From: Rhodoplanes sp. | Lineage (GTDB): Bacteria > Pseudomonadota > Alphaproteobacteria > Rhizobiales > Xanthobacteraceae | NCBI RefSeq assembly: GCF_013377085.1 | Contig: NZ_JACAAX010000010.1 | Span: 84,240-148,239, forward strand | DNA length: 64,000 nt | Direction of reading: 5' to 3' | Shown here: positions 52,899-62,365 of the stretch, piece after piece | Layout of the letters: every line of letters begins with the position of its first letter | Position numbering within the stretch: the first letter of the stretch is position 1 | Program-made: the position numbers and the translations under genes | Notes under the pieces: generated by a model | What the model was told of the DNA's origin: nothing | Database searches by the model: none | What the model saw: the letters and a program-made list of their open reading frames with translations, nothing else

Positions 52899-54209
52899 AT
52901 GACCGACTTCTCTCCCCGCGAAATCGTCTCCGAGCTCGACCGCTTCATCGTCGGCCAGCACGACGCCAAGCGCGCCGTCGCCATCGCGCTGCGCAACCGC
53001 TGGCGCCGGCTGAAGCTGGACGAGAAGCTGCGCGAGGAGGTGATGCCGAAGAACATCCTGATGATCGGCCCGACCGGCGTCGGCAAGACCGAGATCGCGC
53101 GCCGGCTGGCGCGGCTCGCCGGCGCGCCCTTCATCAAGGTGGAGGCGACCAAGTTCACCGAGGTCGGCTATGTCGGCCGCGACGTCGAGCAGATCGTCCG
53201 CGACCTCGTCGAGGTCGGCATCGCGCTGACCCGCGAGAGAAAGCGCAAGGATGTGGCGGCGCGCGCCCATCTGGCCGCCGAGGACCGCGTCGTCGATGCG
53301 CTGGTGGGCGCCAACGCCTCGGCCTCGACCAAGGAGACGTTCCGCAAGAAGGTGCGGTCCGGCGAGATGGACGACAAGGAGATCGAGATCGAGGTGCAGG
53401 CCGCGGGCGGCGGCGGCATGCCGCTGTTCGACATTCCCGGCATGCCGGGCTCGCAGATGGGCGCCGTCTCGATCGGCGACATTTTCGGCAAGCTCGGCGG
53501 CGGCCGCACCAAGACCCGGCGCGTCACCGTCAAGGACTCCTATGCGGTGCTGGTGGCCGAGGAATCCGACAAGCTTCTCGACCAGGACCAGCTCGTCCAG
53601 GAAGCGATCAAGACGGTCGAGAACAACGGCATCGTCTTCCTCGACGAGATCGACAAGATCTGCGGGCGCGAGGGCCGCGCCGGCGCCGACGTGTCGCGCG
53701 AGGGCGTGCAGCGCGACCTCTTGCCGCTGATCGAGGGCACCTCGGTGTCGACCAAGCACGGCGCGGTGAAGACCGACCACATCCTGTTCATCGCCTCGGG
53801 CGCCTTCCATCTCGCCAAGCCGTCGGACCTGCTGCCCGAGCTGCAGGGCCGCCTGCCCATCCGGGTCGAGCTGAAGCCGCTGACCCGCGACGACTTCCGA
53901 AAGATCCTCACCGAGCCCGAGGCGTCGCTGATCAAGCAGTACGTGGCGCTGCTGGCGACCGAGGGCGTGACGCTCGATTTCGCCGACAGCGCCATCGACG
54001 CCATCGCCGACGTCGCCGTGTCGGTCAACTCGACGGTCGAGAACATCGGGGCGCGCCGGCTGCAGACCGTGATGGAGCGCGTGCTCGACGAGATCTCCTT
54101 CGCGGCGCCCGACCGGGGTGGCGAGACGGTGGCGATCGACGGCGACTACGTGAACAGCCGGGTGGCCGATCTGGCCAAGAACGCCGATCTCAGCCGATTC
54201 ATCCTGTGA
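52899..54209 (+). CDS. hslU: ATP-dependent protease ATPase subunit HslU
   Basis: 436 aa AAA+ unfoldase. [34 protein letters not shown], Walker [10 protein letters not shown], the pore motif [10 protein letters not shown], an I-domain (about 110-240, including [16 protein letters not shown]), Walker [11 protein letters not shown], and the C-terminal [20 protein letters not shown] and [12 protein letters not shown] that docks into HslV. Full length. Confidence 0.98.
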   Translation: MTDFSPREIVSELDRFIVGQHDAKRAVAIALRNRWRRLKLDEKLREEVMPKNILMIGPTGVGKTEIARRLARLAGAPFIKVEATKFTEVGYVGRDVEQIVRDLVEVGIALTRERKRKDVAARAHLAAEDRVVDALVGANASASTKETFRKKVRSGEMDDKEIEIEVQAAGGGGMPLFDIPGMPGSQMGAVSIGDIFGKLGGGRTKTRRVTVKDSYAVLVAEESDKLLDQDQLVQEAIKTVENNGIVFLDEIDKICGREGRAGADVSREGVQRDLLPLIEGTSVSTKHGAVKTDHILFIASGAFHLAKPSDLLPELQGRLPIRVELKPLTRDDFRKILTEPEASLIKQYVALLATEGVTLDFADSAIDAIADVAVSVNSTVENIGARRLQTVMERVLDEISFAAPDRGGETVAIDGDYVNSRVADLAKNADLSRFIL

Positions 54210-54248
54210 TGACGCCGTGGAGGGCGGGTCGACCCTTGCGACGTCGCA

Positions 54249-55181
54249 TCAGCCTTCGGCAGCGCTTCCGCGTGTCGATGGATCGGTGAAGTGTTCCGCG
54301 CAAGCGTCGCGAACGCATCCGCGCAGCCAGCGATGCGCTTGATCGGCATCCAGCCGCGGGTGCCAGAGCAATGACACCGCGACCTCCGGCAGGGAGACCG
54401 GAAGCGGGAAGCTGTGCATTCCGGCGCGCAGGTTTTCGGTGTGTCGCCCGGGAACACTGGCGATCAGATCGGAGCCCCGAGCGAGCGCCAGCGCGGTCGA
54501 AAAGCCTCCGACGATCGTGACGATCTTCCGTTCCAGCCCGAGCGGTTGCAAGGCGTCGTCGATCGGTCCCTTGTCGAGGCCCCGCCGCGACACGAGGATG
54601 TGTCGGCCGGCGGCGTAACGCGCGGGCGTGACGTCGCCCTTGTCGAGTGGGTGCCCCCGCCGCACGACGCCGATGAAACGGTCCCGGAACAAGGCCTGCG
54701 CACGCACCTCCGGGCCGGTCGCCTCCCCCACGACGCCGGTTTCCAGATCCACGGTTCCGTCGCGAAGGGACGCGCTGTCTTTGTTCGGCTTCTGAAGGAA
54801 GCACAGGCGCACGCCGGGAGCGTCCGCGCCGATGCGAGCGATGAGGTCCGGTCCGAAGGTCTCCACAAAGCCTTCGCTGGTCCGCAGCGTGAACGTTCGG
54901 ACGAGCTTTTGGAGGTCGAGCTTTTCGGCAGGGCGCAGAACTGATTCGCCGTCCTGCACGAGCCGACTGACCCGCTCGCGCAGCGCGAGCGCCCGGGGCG
55001 TGGGAACGAGACCGCGTCCGGCCCTGACCAGCAGCGGATCGCCCGTCGTCTCACGCAATCGCGCCAGCGCCCGGCTCATCGCCGACGGGCTGAGCCGCAA
55101 CCGCTGGGCTGCGCGCGCCACGCTGCCTTCCGCGAGCAGCACATCGAGGGTGACGAGCAGGTTGAGATCGGGGGTCGACAT
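54249..55181 (-). CDS. LysR-family transcriptional regulator
   Basis: 310 aa. N-terminal helix-turn-helix: LNLLVTLDVLLAEGSVARAAQRLRLSPSAMSRALARLRE (residues about 5-43) with DPLLVRAGRGLVPTPRAL. The C-terminal substrate-binding part has FGPDLIARIGADAPGVRLCFLQ and DGTVDLETGVVGE. Such regulators often control a divergently transcribed gene, here the MFS exporter whose start is 138 bases away. Convergent with hslU (39 bases). Confidence 0.93.
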   Translation of the reverse strand: MSTPDLNLLVTLDVLLAEGSVARAAQRLRLSPSAMSRALARLRETTGDPLLVRAGRGLVPTPRALALRERVSRLVQDGESVLRPAEKLDLQKLVRTFTLRTSEGFVETFGPDLIARIGADAPGVRLCFLQKPNKDSASLRDGTVDLETGVVGEATGPEVRAQALFRDRFIGVVRRGHPLDKGDVTPARYAAGRHILVSRRGLDKGPIDDALQPLGLERKIVTIVGGFSTALALARGSDLIASVPGRHTENLRAGMHSFPLPVSLPEVAVSLLWHPRLDADQAHRWLRGCVRDACAEHFTDPSTRGSAAEG

Positions 55182-55318
55182 GCGTCGACCGTAGCACAGT
55201 TTGGTCGTGACATAGCGTCAAACGCACGAATGAAGTGCAATTGGTGCGCGTTCCGCCATGTCCGGCGAAGAACTACGTTCTGAAAGCTCCATTCGGGAGC
55301 CGTCGGAGAACGGAGTTC

Positions 55319-56779
55319 ATGGTGAAGCCAATCGGTGCAGGACGAGACGAGGCCGCCGCCGGACGTGCGGAACGGGCACCTTCGGTTCGGTGGGCGCTCG
55401 CCAGCCTTTCGCTGTCCATGCTGCTGTCCTCGCTCGGCACCAGCATCGCCAATGTCGGCTTGCCGACGATGGCACAGGCGTTCGACGCCTCCTTCCAGGA
55501 CGTCCAGTGGATCGTCCTGGCTTATCTTCTCGCCATCACCACCCTGATCGTCAGCGTCGGTCGACTCGGTGACGTCACCGGGCGCCGGCGCCTGCTGCTG
55601 GCCGGGATCGTCCTGTTCACGGTGGCCTCGAGCCTGTGCGGCATCGCCCCGACGCTCTCGCTGCTGATTGCCGCCCGGGCGGCGCAGGGCTCGAGCGCGG
55701 CCATCATGATGGCCCTCACCATGGCCTTTGTCGGCGAGACGGTTCCGAAGGCAAAGACCGGTGGCGCCATGGGGCTGTTAGCGGCGATGTCCGCGATCGG
55801 CACCGCTCTCGGTCCGTCGCTCGGCGGCATCCTGATCGCCGGCTTCGGCTGGCGGGCCATCTTCCTCGTCAACGTCCCGCTGGGTATCCTGACGTTTTGT
55901 CTCGCGCATCGCCATCTGCCCGTCGACCGCAAGGCGCCGAAGACCGACCGTGCCGGATTCGACGCGATGGGCACGTTGCTGCTTGCGGTGACGCTCGCGG
56001 CTTACGCCCTCGCCATGACGATGGGGCGCGGCCGTTTCGGCCCACTCAACGTGGCGCTGCTGCTCTCTGCTGTTCTGGGAGCCGGCCTCTTCGTGCGTGC
56101 CGAGGCGAAAGCGGCATCACCTCTGATCCGATTGGCGATGTTCCGCGATTCCGGACTGAGTGCGAGCCTCGCCATGAGCGCGCTCGTCTCCACCGTGATG
56201 ATGGCGACGCTGGTGGTCGGGCCCTTCTATCTCTCTCGTGCGCTCGGGCTCGACACGGCTCTTGTCGGGATCGTCTTGTCGGTCGGTCCGCTTGTCGCCG
56301 CGCTGACCGGTGTGCCGGCCGGTCGCCTTGCCGACCGGTTTGGCGCACAACGCATGACCATCGTCGGGCTCGTCGGACTGGCGGCCGGTTCCTTCATCCT
56401 GTCCATGATGCCGGCGATGCTCGGCGTCCCCGGCTACATCGCCCCCCTCGTCGTCGTCACCGCCGGCTATGCGCTGTTCCAGACGGCCAACAACACCGCC
56501 GTCATGACGAATATCGACCCGGACCAGCGGGGCGTCATGTCCGGCATGCTCAACCTGTCGAGCAATCTCGGGCTCATCACCGGCGCATCCGCCATGGGCG
56601 CCGTGTTCGCGCTCGCATCGGCGACGAGCGACATCACAACGGCGGAGCCCGAGGCGGTTGCCGCCGGCATGCGGATCACGTTCGCGGTCGCGGGCGTCCT
56701 GATCGTCGTCGCGCTCGCCATCGCGACGGGAAGCCGCGCGGCCGCAATAAGACCTTCGCCCTCTGGCGAGGTGTCGTGA
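55319..56779 (+). CDS. MFS drug-type exporter (DHA2/EmrB-QacA-like)
   Basis: 486 aa with about fourteen membrane helices. MLLSSLGTSIANVGLPTMAQAF and QWIVLAYLLAITTLIVSVGRLGDVTGRRRLLLAG carry motif D1 and motif A of DHA2 transporters. ALGPSLGGILIAGFGWRAIFLVNVPLG is motif C (antiporter motif), and MFRDSGLSASLAMS follows the central loop. The substrate is unknown. The start at 55319 has GGAG close upstream. Divergent from the LysR gene, its likely regulator. Confidence 0.92.
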   Translation: MVKPIGAGRDEAAAGRAERAPSVRWALASLSLSMLLSSLGTSIANVGLPTMAQAFDASFQDVQWIVLAYLLAITTLIVSVGRLGDVTGRRRLLLAGIVLFTVASSLCGIAPTLSLLIAARAAQGSSAAIMMALTMAFVGETVPKAKTGGAMGLLAAMSAIGTALGPSLGGILIAGFGWRAIFLVNVPLGILTFCLAHRHLPVDRKAPKTDRAGFDAMGTLLLAVTLAAYALAMTMGRGRFGPLNVALLLSAVLGAGLFVRAEAKAASPLIRLAMFRDSGLSASLAMSALVSTVMMATLVVGPFYLSRALGLDTALVGIVLSVGPLVAALTGVPAGRLADRFGAQRMTIVGLVGLAAGSFILSMMPAMLGVPGYIAPLVVVTAGYALFQTANNTAVMTNIDPDQRGVMSGMLNLSSNLGLITGASAMGAVFALASATSDITTAEPEAVAAGMRITFAVAGVLIVVALAIATGSRAAAIRPSPSGEVS

Positions 56780-56944
56780 CGTGAACCGGACGCGATCCAC
56801 AACACCGGGTCGCGCGGAGCACGGACCCGGACGGGTCGCTCCTCACGCTGAGGCCGTGACAGTCGGTGCAATGATACGCCGGACGGACGGACGCGCCTGC
56901 CGCACGCCGGGGCACGCGCCCGGGCGGGCGCGTTCAGACGCGGG

Positions 56945-57292
56945 TCAGAACGGCAGCTCGACCGCCCAGGTGGCGCTGCGCGCCGGATGCATCGGCGAGG
57001 TCGAGCGGGCATGCCAGGACTTGACGACCGGCTCGGCGGGCTCTGCCGGCGACGCCATCTGGGGCGGACGAATCACGCCGAGGCCGAAGGACTCCGACGC
57101 CCACACCACCACGGCGCCACGTGAATCGCGCATGTGGCCGTGCTTCCACCAGCCGATGTGAGTGCCGAAGCGGTCGTAGACGCTGTGGCCTTCGATCGAG
57201 GCGAGATGCGCGCCTTGCAGGCTGACGATGCGGCAGTGCTCCTGCTGGAGCCAAGCCCGCACACGGCCGAGGCGATCGTAGAGGGGTGTCAT
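56945..57292 (-). CDS. 4-fold beta flower domain protein
   Basis: 115 aa. The first 65 residues contain four short repeats with the pattern x-D-R/x-G-x-h: LYDRLGRVRAWL, LQGAHLASIEGHSVYDRFGTHIGWW, HGHMRDSRGAVVVW. This matches the small '4-fold beta flower' family of unknown function. The C-terminal third is Pro/Ala-rich and may be disordered. Isolated, with no operon partners. An AT-richer island lies upstream. Confidence 0.75.
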   Translation of the reverse strand: MTPLYDRLGRVRAWLQQEHCRIVSLQGAHLASIEGHSVYDRFGTHIGWWKHGHMRDSRGAVVVWASESFGLGVIRPPQMASPAEPAEPVVKSWHARSTSPMHPARSATWAVELPF

Positions 57293-57378
57293 TGTCTTGC
57301 TGAGCTCAGTGGGGGATCCGAAGTCGCGGTCCGTCGTACGGGGGGTGAGGACACATCCAGGGGATGTCTAGCACGCCG

Positions 57379-57411
57379 GTGTATGATCGAAAAACGCAAG
57401 AATACATACAC
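57379..57411. promoter_or_regulatory. inverted repeat GTGTATG-N19-CATACAC
   Basis: Perfect 7-bp arms 19 bases apart, centred about 103 bases upstream of the minus-strand beta-flower gene start. The arms resemble the GTATAC-rich dyad near the GntR gene at 63041-63070, but no link is shown. Confidence 0.35.
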
Positions 57412-57447
57412 GAACTGCGTGTTTCGGTCAACAGGAACTCCGCGCGG

Positions 57448-57466
57448 GCGCATTGTGCGCTTTTTT
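57448..57466 (+). terminator. short terminator-like hairpin
   Basis: GCGCA-TTG-TGCGC followed by six Ts. The stem is only 5 bp and no plus-strand gene is recognised upstream, so it may be fortuitous or may end a short RNA. Confidence 0.35.
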
Positions 57467-57638
57467 GGTTGTATAATTCGGATTCTCGCGCGATTACGGC
57501 ACGCACCGGGGCGCGTGGTGCGCGACATGCTGCGCGCAGCGGTCGCTGGGTCGGCCCGCGGGCCGCGCCGCAGCAGGCTGATTCCTGTCTTGATCACAGC
57601 CCGATTCATAATAGATATTTTTACCATATTATGACGAT

Positions 57639-58577
57639 TCAACCAATCTTATAGCGCGGCGAGCGTCCTTCGAGAACGTTGAGCACGCCGGCGGCGACGT
57701 CGCGCCCCATGCGGATCATCGCCTCCCGGGTGGTCCCCCCGATATGGGGCGTCGCGACGAAGCTCGGTAGCGCGAGCAGCGGATGATCGGCGGGCGGCGG
57801 CTCGGTGACGAACACGTCGCTCGCCGCAGCGGCGAGCCGGCCCGAGGCCAGCGCGGCATGAAGCGCGGCCTCGTCGACCACGCCGCCGCGCGCCGCGTTG
57901 ATCAGGATCGCCTCCGTCTTCATCACGGCGAGCTCGGCCGCGCCGATCAGGCCACAGGTCGCCGGCACCAGCGGCACGTGCACGGTGACGAGGTCGGCGG
58001 CGGCGAGCAGCTCCGCCAGGGTTTCGGCCCGCGCCACCCCGGCCTGCGCGAACACGTCGGCCGGCACCCCCGGATCGTAGACGATCTGCGGCCCGCCGAA
58101 GGCGGCACGGAACAGCGCGGCGACGCGCCGGCCGATCGCCCCGAAGCCGACGATGCCGATCGTCTTGCCGGACAGCTCGGTGCCGATCCGCTGCGCCGCG
58201 GTGAGCGGAACGCCGGCGCGCAGGCCGGCGTCGGCGAGCGGGATGCGGCGGGCGGCGGCGAGCGCCAGCCCCAGCGTGTGCTCGGCGACCGAGACGGCAT
58301 TCGCCTCGGGCGTGTAGACCACCGTGACGCCGTGCCGGTGCGCGGCCTTCACGTCGATCGTGTCGACCCCGCTGCCATGCTTGCCGATCACCTTGAGGAC
58401 CGGCACGGCCGCCGCGATGGCGTCGGCGTCGATCACGGCGGTGCGGATGATCACGGCGGCGGCCCGCCCGATCCAGGACGTCTCGCGCGACTGCGGCGGC
58501 ACCACGACGCGCGTGTGTGCCGCGAGCGCCGCGACGGCCTCGTCGCAGATCGGGTCGAGCACGAAGACCTCGGACAT
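57639..58577 (-). CDS. D-isomer-specific 2-hydroxyacid dehydrogenase (SerA-like)
   Basis: 312 aa NAD-dependent oxidoreductase. N-terminal catalytic domain VFVLDPICDEAVAAL and VIGKHGSGVDTIDVKAA. The Rossmann fold has GIVGFGAIGRR. The catalytic Arg lies in LINAARGGVVDEAAL and the His in TPHIGGTT. The start at 58577 is preferred, with an alternative ATG at 58598. It is the last gene of the tct/ldh unit and lies 26 bases after the Ldh-family gene. Pairing with an Ldh enzyme suggests oxidation of one stereoisomer of a 2-hydroxyacid. Confidence 0.9.
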   Translation of the reverse strand: MSEVFVLDPICDEAVAALAAHTRVVVPPQSRETSWIGRAAAVIIRTAVIDADAIAAAVPVLKVIGKHGSGVDTIDVKAAHRHGVTVVYTPEANAVSVAEHTLGLALAAARRIPLADAGLRAGVPLTAAQRIGTELSGKTIGIVGFGAIGRRVAALFRAAFGGPQIVYDPGVPADVFAQAGVARAETLAELLAAADLVTVHVPLVPATCGLIGAAELAVMKTEAILINAARGGVVDEAALHAALASGRLAAAASDVFVTEPPPADHPLLALPSFVATPHIGGTTREAMIRMGRDVAAGVLNVLEGRSPRYKIG

Positions 58578-58603
58578 GTCGGGTTCTCTCGCGGACATCG
58601 GGA

Positions 58604-59710
58604 TCAGGCGGCGTGGCGGTCGAGCGGCGTTCCCGACACGACCGGGAAGACGACGGCGTGGCGCTCGCCGAGCCGCTGCAGCGCCAGCACGATCTCGTCG
58701 GTGAGCGGGATGCCGGTGCGGCGCCGGTCGGCCTCGAGCCGCGCCTCGATCTCGCCCGGCATCAGGATCTCGTCGCAGCCGGCGGCGCGCTTCGACTGCT
58801 TGAGGCTGCTGATCATGTCGTCGACCCGCCCCTGGAACCGGTCGGGCGGCATGAAGCGGCCGATGTCGAGGCACAGGAAGAAGTGCCCGTGATCGCTGAC
58901 CCGATCGAGGTCGCGGTAGAAGTCCGGGATCTCGCGCATCGAGTTCGAGCCGGACAGCCGGCCGGCCAGGAGCTCGACCAGCATGGCGATGGCGGAGCCC
59001 TTGTACTCGCCGAACGGCAGCACGGCGCCGATCAGCGCGGCGTCGGGATCCGTGGTGGGGCGGCCCTCGACGTCGAGCGCCCAGCCGGGCGGGATCTGCT
59101 CCTTGCGCTGCGCCGCCAGGATGATCTTGCCGCGCGCCACCACGCTGGTGGCGAGGTCGGCGATGATGGCGGTGCCGCCGGTCGGCACGCCCCAGCCGAT
59201 CGGATTGGTGCCGAACATCGCCTCGCGGCCGCCCCACGGCGCCATGGTGGGCGGCGCATTGGAGCACACGAGGGCGACGAAGCCGCGCTCCACCGCCTTG
59301 GCGATATAGAAGGCCGCGGTGCCGAAATGATTGCCGTGATGCACCGTCACGGCACCGATCCCGGCCTCGCGGGCCATCGCCATCGCCGCCTCGACGGCCG
59401 CCATGCCGACGACGGCACCCATGCCGTTGTCGCCGTCGATCACGCCGGAGCCGGCCGCCGTGTGGCTCACCTTGATCTGCGGGCGCGGATTGAACAGGCC
59501 GCGGCGCAGCCGCTCGGTGTAGATGTCCATGCGGGTGACGCCGTGCGAATGGACGCCGCGCAGATCGGCGGCGACGAGGCTCTCGGCGACCACGTCGGCA
59601 TCGTCCGCGGGCAGCCCTTCGGCGACGAAGATGCGGGCGCAGAAGTCCTGCAGCGGGCTCGCATCGAGCCAGCACCGGACCGGCACCTTTGCAGTGTATT
59701 GAACAGCCAT
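58604..59710 (-). CDS. Ldh/malate-type NAD(P)-dependent oxidoreductase
   Basis: 368 aa member of the PF02615 family (malate, ureidoglycolate, sulfolactate dehydrogenases). LRGVHSHGVTRMDIYTERL carries the conserved His. DGDNGMGAVVGMAAVEAAM, HHGNHFGTAAFYIAKAV and GTNPIGWGVPT are family blocks. It differs structurally from classical lactate/malate dehydrogenases. AAGGA precedes the ATG at 59710. Its substrate is not readable, but the neighbouring transporter and D-isomer dehydrogenase point to a 2-hydroxyacid. Confidence 0.9.
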   Translation of the reverse strand: MAVQYTAKVPVRCWLDASPLQDFCARIFVAEGLPADDADVVAESLVAADLRGVHSHGVTRMDIYTERLRRGLFNPRPQIKVSHTAAGSGVIDGDNGMGAVVGMAAVEAAMAMAREAGIGAVTVHHGNHFGTAAFYIAKAVERGFVALVCSNAPPTMAPWGGREAMFGTNPIGWGVPTGGTAIIADLATSVVARGKIILAAQRKEQIPPGWALDVEGRPTTDPDAALIGAVLPFGEYKGSAIAMLVELLAGRLSGSNSMREIPDFYRDLDRVSDHGHFFLCLDIGRFMPPDRFQGRVDDMISSLKQSKRAAGCDEILMPGEIEARLEADRRRTGIPLTDEIVLALQRLGERHAVVFPVVSGTPLDRHAA

Positions 59711-59859
59711 GGCGGTTTCCTTCGTCCGGCACGGGCGGTCGGAGACGGCATGCCGGGGGCGTCGGCGCCGGAGGTCCGGCACCGCGGTCGGTGGTGGTCG
59801 GGGTTTGGACGCGACGGCGCGTCGCAGCGCCGGCGTGTCAGGGCGTCAGGCCGCGGACG

Positions 59860-60831
59860 TCAGCGCGACCACGGCGTGGTCTTCCACAGCTCCCGGAAGT
59901 CGCCGTCCATCTGCTTCAGCACGGCGGTGTATTCGGCGCTGTCGAGGATGCGCAGCGGCTGGAAGGTCTGGGCGGCGGCGGCCTGGAAGGCGGGATCGCG
60001 CGCCGCGTCGAGGATCGCCTTGACGAGCTTGGCGCGGATCGCCGGCGGCAGGCCGACCGGGGCGGCGATGCCGCGCAGCGACGACAGCGTGATCGGCAGG
60101 CCCTGCTCGGCGAAGGTCGGCACGTCGGGGGCGAGCGACCAGCGCTTGTCCGCCATCACACCGATGGTGCGCAGCGGCTGGCCCTGCGAGTACTGCATCG
60201 CCTCGCCGATATTCATGCAGCCGACCATGATGTGCTTGCCGAGCAGCGCGGTGCGACCGGCGGCGGCGCCCGGGAACGGCACATGCACCAGCTTGGTGCC
60301 GGTCTGCTTCTGGAAGATCAGCATGGCGATGTGATCGTCCGAGCCGACCCCGGTGGTGCCGACCGAGACGGTATTCGGGTTCGCCTTGGCGTAGGCGACG
60401 AGATCCGCCAGGGTCTTGATCGGCCCGTCGGCGTGGACCGAGAAGGCGCCCGGATCGTCGACGATGTTGGCGAGCAGGTCGAACTGCTCGACCTTGTAGC
60501 GGGTCTTGCGCTCGATCGGGATGGTGAGGAAGTTCGGCGTGTTGACGAAGCCGATCGTGTAGCCGTCGGGCGCCGCGTCCGAGACCGCGGCGAAGCCGAT
60601 CTCGCCGCCGGCGCCGGGCCGGTTCTCGACCAGGATGCGGGCGCCGCCGCCGAGATAGCGCTCGATATAGGGCGCGAGCGAGCGCGCCGAGATGTCGGTG
60701 CCGCCGCCGGCGGCATAGCCGACCACCATGGTGATCGGCTTGTCGGGATACTCGGCGACGGCCGGCCCCGTGCCGGCGACGGCGAGGACCGCAGCGGCGA
60801 GGATCGACAGCGACGTCATTCGTGCGAGCAT
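59860..60831 (-). CDS. tctC: TctC/Bug solute-binding protein of the TTT system
   Basis: 323 aa. Signal peptide 1-26 (SLSILAAAVLAVAGTGPAVA). YPDKPITMVVGYAAGGGTDISAR and VENRPGAGGEIGFAAVSDA are Bug motifs. SVGTTGVGSDDHIAMLIFQKQTG and VPFPGAAAGRTALLG contact the ligand in the family. GGAG lies 9 bases before the ATG. It directly follows tctB-tctA, so this is a complete transporter. Confidence 0.95.
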   Translation of the reverse strand: MLARMTSLSILAAAVLAVAGTGPAVAEYPDKPITMVVGYAAGGGTDISARSLAPYIERYLGGGARILVENRPGAGGEIGFAAVSDAAPDGYTIGFVNTPNFLTIPIERKTRYKVEQFDLLANIVDDPGAFSVHADGPIKTLADLVAYAKANPNTVSVGTTGVGSDDHIAMLIFQKQTGTKLVHVPFPGAAAGRTALLGKHIMVGCMNIGEAMQYSQGQPLRTIGVMADKRWSLAPDVPTFAEQGLPITLSSLRGIAAPVGLPPAIRAKLVKAILDAARDPAFQAAAAQTFQPLRILDSAEYTAVLKQMDGDFRELWKTTPWSR

Positions 60832-60863
60832 GTCGTCTTACTCCCTGAGATGTCGTCTCGTTC

Positions 60864-62363
60864 TCATTCGCGAAAGGCTTCGGAGCGACCGCGCTTGACG
60901 GTCGGCAACAGCACCAGGACGAGCAGGATCACGGTGGCGGCGAGCAGCCCGCCGCTGATCGGGCGGGTGACGAACACGGCGAGGTCGCCCTGCGAGAGCA
61001 GCAGCGCGCGCTGCAGATTCTCCTCCAGCATCGGCCCGAGCACGAAGCCGAGCAGAAGCGGCGCGGGCTCGCATTCGAGCTTGCGGAACACGTATCCGAC
61101 GACCCCGAACAGGGCCATCATGGCGACGTCGAAGGTGCTCGAGCGCAGCGTGTAGGTGCCGATGCAGCAGAACACCAGGATGGCCGGGAACAGGAGGTCG
61201 TAGGGGACCTTCAGCAGCCGCACCCACAGGCCGATCAGCGGCAGGTTCAGCACCACCAGGATGATGTTGCCGATCAGCATGCTGACGATCATGCCCCAGA
61301 ACAGCTCGGGCTGGCCGGTCATCACCAGCGGGCCGGGCTGGATGCCGTGCAGCGTCATGGCGCCGATCATCAGCGCCATGATGGCGTTCGGCGGGATGCC
61401 GAGGCTGAGCATCGGGATGAAGCCGGCCTGGGCGGCGGCGTTGTTGGCGGCCTCCGGGGCGGCGAGGCCCTGCACGGCGCCGCGGCCGAACTTCTCCGGC
61501 GTCGACGACACCCGTTTCTCCAGCGTGTAGGCGGCGAACGAGGCGAGCGTCGAGCCGCCGCCCGGCAGCACACCGAGAAGAATGCCGAGCACCGTGCCGC
61601 GCACCGCCGCCGGCGCCGCGGCGCGGGCATCCTCGCGCGACGGCCACAGCCGGTTGATGACGCTGGCGATCACGCCGCGTCCCTGGGTCTGCTCGAGATT
61701 GGCGACGATCTCGGTGAGGCCGAACAGGCCCATCGCCAGCGGCACGAAGTCGATGCCGTCATAGAGCTGGGGAAAGCCGAAGGCATAGCGGATCTGGCCG
61801 CTGTTCACGTCGGTGCCGACGTTTCCGAGCAGGATGCCGAGCACCACCATGGCGATGCCCTTGGTGAGCGAGCCGTGGGTGAGCACGGTGGCGCTGACCA
61901 GGCCGAGCACCATCAGGGCGACATACTCGGCAGGACCGAACATGAGGGCGACGCCCGCGAGCGCCGGGCCCGCGATGGCGATCACGAAGGTGGTGACGAC
62001 GCCGGCGAACAGCGACGCCAGCGCCGCGATGGCGAGCGCCGAGCCGGCGCGGCCGTCCATGGCCATTGCATGGCCGTCGAGGCAGGACACCACCGAGGAG
62101 GATTCGCCCGGGATGTTCACCAGGATGGCCGTGGTCGAGCCGCCATATTGCGAGCCGTAGAAGATGCCGGCCAGCATTATCAGGGCGCCGACCGGCGGCA
62201 GGTAGAACGTGATCGGCAGCAGCATGGCGACCGTCGCGGTCGGCCCGAGGCCGGGCAGCACGCCGATCAGGGTGCCGACCAGCGCGCCGATGAAGCACAG
62301 CGCGAGGTTCTGGAGCGAGAGGGCGACGGTGAGGCCGAGCACCAGATTGTCGAGGATGTCCAT
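60864..62363 (-). CDS. tctA: TTT large membrane subunit TctA
   Basis: 499 aa with about eleven membrane helices. GALVGTLIGVLPGLGPTATVAMLLPIT is the conserved motif I, and GILLGVLPGGGSTLASFAAY the second inverted copy. GSQYGGSTTAILVNIPGESSSVVSCLDGHAMA and PEAANNAAAQAGFIPMLSLGIP are the substrate-cavity blocks. It starts 2 bases after the tctB stop. Confidence 0.97.
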   Translation of the reverse strand: MDILDNLVLGLTVALSLQNLALCFIGALVGTLIGVLPGLGPTATVAMLLPITFYLPPVGALIMLAGIFYGSQYGGSTTAILVNIPGESSSVVSCLDGHAMAMDGRAGSALAIAALASLFAGVVTTFVIAIAGPALAGVALMFGPAEYVALMVLGLVSATVLTHGSLTKGIAMVVLGILLGNVGTDVNSGQIRYAFGFPQLYDGIDFVPLAMGLFGLTEIVANLEQTQGRGVIASVINRLWPSREDARAAAPAAVRGTVLGILLGVLPGGGSTLASFAAYTLEKRVSSTPEKFGRGAVQGLAAPEAANNAAAQAGFIPMLSLGIPPNAIMALMIGAMTLHGIQPGPLVMTGQPELFWGMIVSMLIGNIILVVLNLPLIGLWVRLLKVPYDLLFPAILVFCCIGTYTLRSSTFDVAMMALFGVVGYVFRKLECEPAPLLLGFVLGPMLEENLQRALLLSQGDLAVFVTRPISGGLLAATVILLVLVLLPTVKRGRSEAFRE

Positions 62364-62365
62364 GG

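Larger units (their letters stand above)
57293..57638. other. AT-richer island with dyad and short terminator
   Basis: 346 bases with clearly lower GC than its surroundings, especially 57360-57480 and 57590-57655. It contains a GTGTATG/CATACAC inverted repeat at 57379-57411 and a short terminator-like hairpin at 57448-57466. No convincing gene is seen. It may be a regulatory region for the beta-flower gene or a remnant of transferred DNA. Confidence 0.55.

Noticed and set aside
57364..57654. 96-codon plus-strand frame across the AT-richer island
   Set aside because: It runs through the dyad and a terminator-like hairpin and has no motif or good ribosome-binding site.
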